Position numbers and translations under genes: made by a program. 64,000 nt of DNA from Gautieria morchelliformis. Lineage: Eukaryota > Basidiomycota > Agaricomycetes > Gomphales > Gomphaceae. Shown piece after piece: positions 57,419 through 64,000 of this stretch. How positions within the stretch are numbered: position 1 is the first letter of the stretch; each line of letters begins with the position of its first letter. The DNA is taken from the NCBI GenBank assembly GCA_015179125.1, contig WHVA01000015.1, forward strand, positions 310,001 through 374,000. Direction: 5' to 3'. The notes under the pieces are model-generated. The model was not told where the DNA came from. It worked only from the letters and a program-made list of their open reading frames with translations, and did no database searches.

Positions 57419-58374
57419 TGTCATGACCTGTTTATTCCTGTATCCAGTTATCTCCATGTTCCCTTCCTTTTCTTCGCTTCTATGTTCGCTCCATTTTCTC
57501 TTCGCCGAATTTGCCAAACAGCCATTTGCTACTTGCATCATTCACAAGTAGGCATGCTATCAAACACGATCGACATCCTTTACCCGGCATGATGGTTCAT
57601 CACTGGTCCCATCATATTCCTGACTCAACTCCCTTTTGGTGTTCCTATGGCTGGAATACATTCACAGGATGTCCTACCATAGATCATGTGGGATCAACCC
57701 AGCAGACCAAGAGTCTGTGCAGGGTAACAAATATGCAGGTCTCAAGGCGTGTTTTCTTACATGGGTGCCTTCGTCCTCTCCCTCCATTGTTTCATATTCG
57801 CACTCCTCCCCTCTTCCATTGTATATGTGTTTCACCTATTTGTATCCTGACTGCGCACCCCTATCCAACCCTGACTCAGGATGGGACTCAGTATAAGTAG
57901 TTTACATTCACATGTATATTCCCCAGTTCAATTATCATATGTCTATCTTGTGCAAAACTTGAGCTCACTGTGACCATCGTCTTGAGCCCTCTTCCATAGA
58001 CTACCATCTTCGACAAGAGGAGGACTTAAGCACCACTGGTGAGTTTCCATACTTCACCTTCACTACCTTAGCCTTCGTACTATTACCGGTGCTGTCGGCG
58101 AAGGGCTCCAAAGGAGTACCTTTGCCGGTGAAAGGATTGTTACTGCTTGACAACCTTTCCATGAGACCTTGCATGTTACATCGTCAATTGTCATGGGCTA
58201 TTTCGCTACGACTGTAGATAGGGCGAGCTCCATTTGGGCAGCCCTCTTACCTTCTGAACATTTATTGGTTCATCTTATTCACCGAACAGCACACTTCGTT
58301 GCACAAGCTCTTTGGGCATTCACTGTGTTCACTAATACATGATATTATGTAACGCCTAAAAACCAATCTTGACA
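57419..58374 (+). repeat. Gypsy LTR, diverged copy, 3' LTR of a truncated element
   Basis: It runs from TGTCATGACC to CAATCTTGACA (956 bp) in the opposite orientation to the LTRs at 20.6, 27.2 and 33.6 kb. It is preceded by a purine tract (AGGAGGGAGATAC) and by the ACTCCGAAGCTAGG block also present at the end of the 20.6-28.2 kb element. It therefore belongs to the decayed antisense gene region, whose pol has been lost. Confidence 0.85.
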
Positions 58375-58397
58375 GAAGGTTTACATACAGCAAGCAC

Positions 58398-58560
58398 TCC
58401 CTAAGGCTGAACATGAGTCAACCCACGGATCACCCGGACTCAGATCCATGGGTTTTTCTGCCCCGGCAACCCATACTCAGATCTGTGCAGGTATTGGCCG
58501 TGGGTAGATCTGAACCCGTGGATCCGACCCACGGGTTTTTGCCAGGGCCATGAAATTTAT
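58398..58560 (+). repeat. Possible transposon end with ACCCACGGGT-type subterminal repeats
   Basis: CTAAGGCTGAACATGAGTC at about 58403 is nearly the inverted match of a sequence at 62338-62353 (GTTCAGCCTTAG). It is followed by several copies of CC(C)A(C/T)GGGTTTTT and its complement. This resembles the end structure of hAT-type DNA transposons, but no transposase is recognised between the two ends. Confidence 0.35.
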
Positions 58561-58711
58561 TGCCAGATTTGGTTTTTGTCTGTTTGCCTGATGGCACCTC
58601 ACAAAAAGGAAGCTTTTATGGACAAAATATTATGTATATTTTGGTGAGTACCGATTATAAGGCCACTGTACTATGTAGTACTTGGACAAGGCCAATCCAG
58701 GGGGTAAATGA

Positions 58712-59776
58712 TTTTAGATTAAGGTGTTAAATGATGCCTTTAGTAAACAAACTCTATTGCTTAGCGGTTGGGACTGCTATATTCGTCCCTCTTCTGTGTG
58801 CTGACTAAGCCCCTCAAGACGTGTCCGGCACTGATGGATGAAAGTCACGTGACCGTGTCGATAGAAGAATGGTGTCAATCTAAGGAATAACTAAATCAAA
58901 AGGCTTCGCTTTTGAGGTAGTCTAGAGTAAGCAGTAATAGTAAACTCTCAACGAAGAATTGGAGTAAACTATTGAGATTTAAGTTCTGTAGCTATCAAAC
59001 AAGACTACAGTGATTTCAGGGGATGAAACAACAGTTGATTCTGGATGATTTCGTTCATACATTCATAGTAGCTACTTATACTATATTAGTAGTAACTACT
59101 GGTGTTCGAGATAGTAAGCAAATGGGTCGAAAAACTACTTGTAACTGGAGGGGTGACTAATTATAGTCATAAAATCATGAGAATGATGGGGATAGTATCA
59201 GGGTCATTTAAACTTTGGAATAGAGTCTTGTACTTTAGCATACAAAGCCCCTGTCCACATGGTGTCAAGATAATAATCAGCTGGTCGTGTCATGGAGTTC
59301 AATAGAGAATGGAAATTAAATCTGTCCTGCCTAGCATAAATGCTAGGCTTGGTGATGGGGCTGCTGTCTCTGTGCCTCTTCTGTGGGGCAGCTAATTGAG
59401 TACATGTATTATGGATGACATTCTAAAGTCACTCCACAATATCCGGTGCTCCTGCACAGTCTGTGTTCCTCTGCGGCATTTGGTGCCCGCACCTCCTCGG
59501 TGCCTGTGGCCTGGCACCTGTCGATGTCATGGCCGATGCCATCAGTCGATAGGCGCACTGTCTCTGATCGGCCGCACATGGTCGACGCCTGTATCCCTGC
59601 AACTTATCTAATCTGTAGATAAGATAGCTATTTGTGATGTCGTGTATCTGTCGTCTGTGCCGATGTCTGTCATAAGTGTCGTTCCTATTTCTTTTTAATC
59701 GGTTTTCTTTGTTTTCTTTTATTAGTTTCTTTGTACATAGATAACTTGAAATAGAATAGTTGCGTCTATCATAACA
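58712..59776 (-). repeat. Solo LTR, family E, copy C
   Basis: It is 1065 bp, with target duplication AATGA at 58707-58711 and 59777-59781. It aligns with copies A and B and preserves the empty site for the Gypsy LTR nested in copy A. Confidence 0.88.
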
Positions 59777-59781
59777 AATGA

Positions 59782-61006
59782 GACTCTCTGCCATGAGTAT
59801 TCACCAACCCTCTTGATGCGAGGTTGAAAATCTGTCATCTCTGCTCACACTGTCATCCACACTATCATCATTGTTGTAAAGCCTATCCAGATCAAGACTG
59901 TCCACTTCCCTCCCTTTGTGAACAAGCTGACAGGAGAGGGTACACCTGATGTCAAAAATACTGGCATCCTAATATGTGATGGAATGGCAATATTCTGGAG
60001 TGCGTGTTGTGTATGAAAATGCACAGGAGTGGCGTCATCCTGCGCATTTTTAGCCAATGAGATAACCGAACAAAACTCACTTCTGTGTCTCTTAAAGACG
60101 ACATGGTCCCTTCTTCTAACCAGTCTGGAAGGTGTCCATGACCAAGGACTCACCAGTGGAAATGGAACTGTTGGGGTTGGCTGGAACAGAGATCGTGGCA
60201 CTGGGTATGACGAGTTTGATGCTGAGGATGAAGGAATGTGGTCAATATGGCGCGCCTGGACCCAATATGTTACTTAGCCATCAACCATGGCGGATGCTCA
60301 CAACTTTTTATTACCTGTAGCTTCACCCATTTTATTCTCAGATTATAGAAAAGAAGAGGATGAAAGTATATGCCAATCTTATTGTTTGTCTATAAATAAT
60401 TTTACTTTTGTCCCTCCCTGAGCGGCTGCTCCACCGACGAGAACGCCTCTTTTGATTTTTAGGCCTCTTCTTATTTTTTCTACCCACATTTAATATACAC
60501 TATATCATTATAACTATTCATATATATTACAAATATCTACACAACTACTATTACTCCATATGGTAGTCTAATACTCTCTCATTATAACTAGTCATACTAA
60601 TACTCCTACTCATATCTATTAGAAGTATCTCTCCAAGTATCTGTTACTCTATCTTGTAGTCTAATACTCTCTCATATGACTCCTTATAAATACTACTATA
60701 TATTCCTATATGTTGTTATTAATACTCTTATAGTATATATTATATACTCATATATGCTGTATTACATAACCATTGTGGATATCCTCCCACAGGGTGCCTT
60801 GCTGCCAATGTTCCCACTGGAAGAAACGAAGGATCTGAAGTGAAGCAACCCAACCTAATAGAACAGATCTTGACCAAATTCGACTATATTTCTAATTTCA
60901 ACAAACATAAGAAAGAGCTCCCAGACATACCTGCTGAAGATTTGGAACACAGAGGAATTGATAGAGGATGATGTCAATATGGAGTGGGGGAAGTCAAGTC
61001 TCATGC
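59782..61006. other. No gene recognised; A/T-rich degenerate repeats
   Basis: Bases 59840-60290 have medium-length open frames on both strands without recognisable motifs. Bases 60480-60770 are a degenerate TACTC/CTATA-type microsatellite with repeated TCTAATACTCTCTCAT strings. Confidence 0.4.
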
Positions 61007-61009
61007 AGA

Positions 61010-61408
61010 CACTGCAGGCATCTAAAAGTTTTCTTGTCTGAAAAACCATTCAAAAAACTGTAAAGATATTCCAAATATTTTTAGTGTTTTTTATGTAAAA
61101 AAAACTATAATAAAATTTTGTGTTTTTATTAGAATTTGTTGAGCAAGATAATTGTAAAAAAATTCAAAGTTTTTTTCAGGGTTTTTTATGGGTTTCTTTG
61201 TGTTTTCACAAAGAAACTTATAAAAAGACATAAAAAACCCTGCAAAAAACTTTAAACTTTTTTACAACTTTCTTACTCAACAAATTCTAACAAAAACACA
61301 AAATTATGTCAAAGTTTTTTTACATTAAAAACACTACAAAAATTTGGAATATCTTTACAGTTTTTTGAACAGTTTTTCAGACCAGAAAATTTTCATATGC
61401 CTTCAGTG
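61010..61408. mobile_element. CACTA-type palindromic MITE 1
   Basis: This 399-bp near-perfect palindrome starts CACTGCAGGCAT and ends ATGCCTTCAGTG, flanked by the 3-bp repeat AGA (61007-61009 and 61409-61411). The centre is near GTGTTTTCACAAAG. CACTG/CAGTG ends with a 3-bp target duplication are typical of the CACTA (EnSpm/CMC) superfamily. It has no coding sequence and would need transposase in trans. Confidence 0.8.
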
Positions 61409-61689
61409 AGAAGCGGTAAGCGCAACATTGTGGGTTTATGTAAAGTGATGCTTGTCACTGACTGGTAGCTGGAAACACCTCGAGATGCTATTGCCCAAGC
61501 GACCACAGTCAGATTATGCTGGTCCCAACCATGATGCTGCTTGCAGCTAGCTTTCAGACGATGAGGATCACACTGACATTATGCTTGGTCAACCGCATAA
61601 GTTCTGCACACATAATTCACCTTTTCTTCCTGCAGATCTTCATTTTCTTGGTTGGCAGTGCGTGGGTCAGATCAAGGCACAGGACATGG

Positions 61690-62070
61690 TGAGTTGGAAC
61701 GATTTTGCACCCTACGTGGGGGCTGCGGATGGTGTTGCATGTGCACCATATGTGCATGTATGGTGCAGGTGCACGCTATATAAGCATGGCATACCGTGTG
61801 CCTGCATCGTATGTGGAGGCTGCGAACTGCTGCCCCTCTGCGCCGTATGCAGTGGATGCCGCGTATGGTGCAGAGGGACTGTGGGTGGAGGTGGCGTACG
61901 GTGTGGGTACACCGTATGTAGGTGCGGTGTACCGTGAACCTGCACCGCCATATGTGGAGGTCGCACGGCAGTGCATATGCACCGTATGTGCAGGCGCTGA
62001 TCCACAATGTGGAGCTGGCCTGGTGGATGTGGATGGTGTGCACACCCAAATGCGCGTTTGATGTAAATGT
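61690..62070 (+). repeat. Degenerate GTATG-based minisatellite
   Basis: There are many imperfect units of the type GCACCGTATGTGGAGGT / GGTGCGGTGTACCGT. Frames on both strands stay open and read Tyr/Gly/Cys-rich peptides. I regard this as a non-coding satellite remnant. Confidence 0.5.
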
Positions 62071-62390
62071 GCGTGTATGTTACTACATGAATGTATTTAC
62101 AGGCGGTGGTACAGTCTAAATACACCTGGCGTCGGCCTACTATCCAGCAAAAAGTATGTGTGACTATCTAGTTTATAATATTGCCATGGATCCAGGTTAC
62201 CCACAGGTTTCTGCATAAAACATAAACTAGATACTTGGATCCGCACAAGCATCTCGGCCTGGGTACCCATTACCCATAGGATCTGACCTGTGAGTATTCC
62301 CATGGAGCAACTTGTGAGTACTCACAAGTTGATACGGACTTGTGTTCAGCCTTAGTGCTCCCCCTCCGCCAAAGTGTCTTCTGGTCCAAG

Positions 62391-63158
62391 TCAGATGACC
62401 TCTGAGTCGGAATCGGGATCAGAATCAGAAGTGGGAGCTGGTTCGAATTCCGCTTCCAAATCCTCTTCTGCAAGCAGTGGATGATGGCCAAAACAAGATG
62501 TCTGTATGAGCCATTCCATCTTCAGCTGCTCCTGACGCTCCTTCCATACTTCTGACCGGCACATGTGACACTTGGTCAGGCATCGACTCATCAGCACCTT
62601 CCGAGTCTGCCAGTTGATCTCCAGGTTGTGCTCCTGCAGCCAGGTAAACCCAAGGATGATGTCTTGCTTCCCCAGGCTGGTGACTGCAAAGGAAGTGCGT
62701 TCCGTGTGTCCATCGTAGCGGAGAACTGTGTCTACTATCTCCATGATGGACCCTGCCTCATTGGGGCTTCCATCCACATTAAACACTGGGATTGCACACT
62801 GCAACCTCCATGTGGTCAGTCGGTTCCATTCCAAGTAGTCCCTGTCCATAAACTGACCAGTGGCCCTGCAATCGATAAGGGCGGGTCCAGATTTGACTTC
62901 TGCCGTGTCCGTAGTCTGGATCTCCACCTTAATGACCAGTGACTTGGGGCCAGGTGTGGTAGCAACCACATAGTGCTTTGGGAGGCGTCTCTCCCAAGAG
63001 CAGGTGCGAAATGGATGGGATGTCAGATTCAGCTTTTGTGTGACTTTATCCGGTGGGTCTGCATGAAGTGAGGGGAGTGGGGGCTTCTCATTCTCTACTT
63101 CAAGACAGGCAAACTGGTTATGTACAGGCAGCAGGGGCAGACATCTCACCTGTGGCAT
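62391..63158 (-). pseudogene. Gypsy gag-pro fragment with mutated protease active site
   Basis: The 255-codon frame contains a retropepsin-like region: ALIDCRATGQFMD, where active enzymes have D-S/T-G-A, then IPVFNVDGSPNEAGSI, LRYDGHTERTSFAVTSLGKQDIILGFTWLQEHNLEINW. An acidic C-terminus ends the frame at 62391. The active-site Ser and Gly are replaced by Cys and Arg. RT does not follow, so it is a stranded fragment. Confidence 0.8.
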
Positions 63159-63229
63159 GTCATAAAATCCGATGCATCTTCCACTTCTGACGCACCATGT
63201 TCCACATTTTCGGAACTTTGTTCTGCAGT

Positions 63230-63632
63230 CACTAGGTGCAAGTCACTGTTTGTTTACTGTAACTGATGGCAACAAATAGTGAAAAAAGAGGAAATCTTGT
63301 AATAATTTGAAACTATGTCAAATGGTGAAGAATACTTTCTGTTTTTTTTTTATAATTTAAAACATCAAGAAAATCTGAATAAAGGCAAATAATAATTTCT
63401 TGCATCTTATGCGATGAATAGGATTTATTTTGTCTCAATTTATTTCTTATCAATGTTCACCTGTGTTTATTCAGATTTTCTTGATGTTTTAAATTGTAAA
63501 CAAAAAGAAAGTATTCTTCACCATTTGCCATCTTCACCATTTGCCATAGTTTCAAATTATTACAAGATTTCCTCTTTTTTCACTATTTGTTGACATAGGT
63601 TATAGTAAACAAACAGTGACTTGCACTTAGTG
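63230..63632. mobile_element. CACTA-type palindromic MITE 2
   Basis: This 403-bp element has long inverted repeats starting CACTAGGTGCAAGTCACTG and ending GCACTTAGTG. It is flanked by AGT on both sides (63227-63229 and 63633-63635). It differs from MITE 1 in sequence but has the same design. The right arm carries a small internal duplication (GCCATCTTCACCATTT). Confidence 0.8.
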
Positions 63633-63647
63633 AGTGGGCACTCTTCT

Positions 63648-63987
63648 CACTAGAGGCATATAAAAATTTTTAGTGTTTTTAATGTAAAAAAACTTTAACA
63701 AAATTTTGTGTTTTTGTTAGAATTTGTTGAGCAAGAAAATTGTAAAAAAAATTTAAAGTTTCTTGCAGGGTTTTCTATGTGTTTTTATAAGTTTCTTTGT
63801 GAAAACACAAAGAAACCCATAAAAAAAACTTTGAATTTTTTTACAATTTTCTTGCTCAACAGATTCTAATAAAAACACAAAATTTTATTATCGTTTTTTT
63901 ACATAAAAAATACTAAAACTATTTGGAAAATCTTTACAGTTTTTTGAACAGTTTTTCAGAAAAGAAAATGTTTATATACCTGCAGTG
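63648..63987. mobile_element. CACTA-type palindromic MITE 3, same family as MITE 1
   Basis: It starts CACTAGAGGCATATAAA and ends CTGCAGTG. Its body matches MITE 1 (GAATTTGTTGAGCAAGAAAATTG and its complement). The left arm lacks about 50 bp present in the right arm. The flanking trinucleotides are TCT and GCT, so the target duplication has decayed or the left end is rearranged. Confidence 0.7.
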
Positions 63988-64000
63988 GCTTATGTCTGCC

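Noticed and set aside
61690..62125. Cys/Tyr/Gly-rich open frames on both strands
   Set aside because: They arise from degenerate GTATG-based tandem repeats and are open in several frames at once.
62445..62460. GGTTCGAATTCC as a tRNA T-loop
   Set aside because: No A box or cloverleaf surrounds it, and it lies inside the Gypsy protease coding remnant.

Overview
The window looks like nuclear DNA of a filamentous basidiomycete, most likely an Agaricomycete. The host genes are cut by many 46-75 nt spliceosomal introns with GTRNGT-type donors and CTAAC/CTGAC branch sites. There is an NB-ARC/TPR gene with a patatin remnant and a WD40 gene with near-identical repeats. The rest is mostly a graveyard of chromovirus-type Ty3/Gypsy, Ty1/Copia and Helitron elements, solo LTRs and CACTA-type MITEs. 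No rRNA, tRNA or CRISPR was recognised. There is no operon organisation.

Region 1-14 kb is the least repetitive part. By joining exons in phase I find three small host genes: a 172-aa Gly/Ser/His/Gln-rich protein (1778-2572, minus), a 124-aa C2H2-type zinc-finger protein (10996-11476, plus), and a 319-aa single-pass membrane protein with PY motifs (12299-13384, minus). Two copies of a poly(A)-tailed retroposon with perfect 11-12 bp target-site duplications lie at 4890-5248 and 11518-11916.

Region 14.4-30.1 kb holds two divergently arranged NLR-type or repeat-scaffold genes. On the minus strand a four-exon gene carries 16 near-identical 43-residue WD40 repeats, followed by four decayed ones. 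On the plus strand lies a gene made of a patatin remnant, NB-ARC and 13 TPRs. A 7.6-kb Ty3/Gypsy chromovirus (20599-28206, TSD GCTAG, two 1031-bp LTRs) sits in antisense orientation inside one of its introns, and the splice phase across that intron is intact. Between pol and its 3' LTR, this element carries a spliced three-exon gene on the opposite strand. A diverged, decayed relative of that gene, with both introns at homologous positions, lies beside another Gypsy LTR at 55734-57219.

Region 30-45 kb is a mosaic of solo LTRs with readable 5-bp TSDs, one of them nested inside another. It also holds a gene remnant split by a solo LTR, a Copia element lacking protease and integrase, and a truncated Gypsy pol. 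Region 45-55 kb is Helitron territory: two copies of a 1.1-1.3-kb repeat, each abutting a Helitron 3' terminus, tandem Helitron-end/LTR units, a long 21-bp minisatellite, and a Helitron Rep/helicase ORF whose central helicase motifs are missing in frame. Region 55-64 kb contains the decayed antisense gene and its LTR, another solo LTR, three palindromic CACTA-type MITEs and a Gypsy protease fragment with a mutated active site.

Recurrent C-to-T damage at CpG (CGA to TGA stops, LTR differences that are all transitions) points to cytosine methylation and deamination of the repeats. All exon models come from reading the sequence only. No transcript or database evidence was available.
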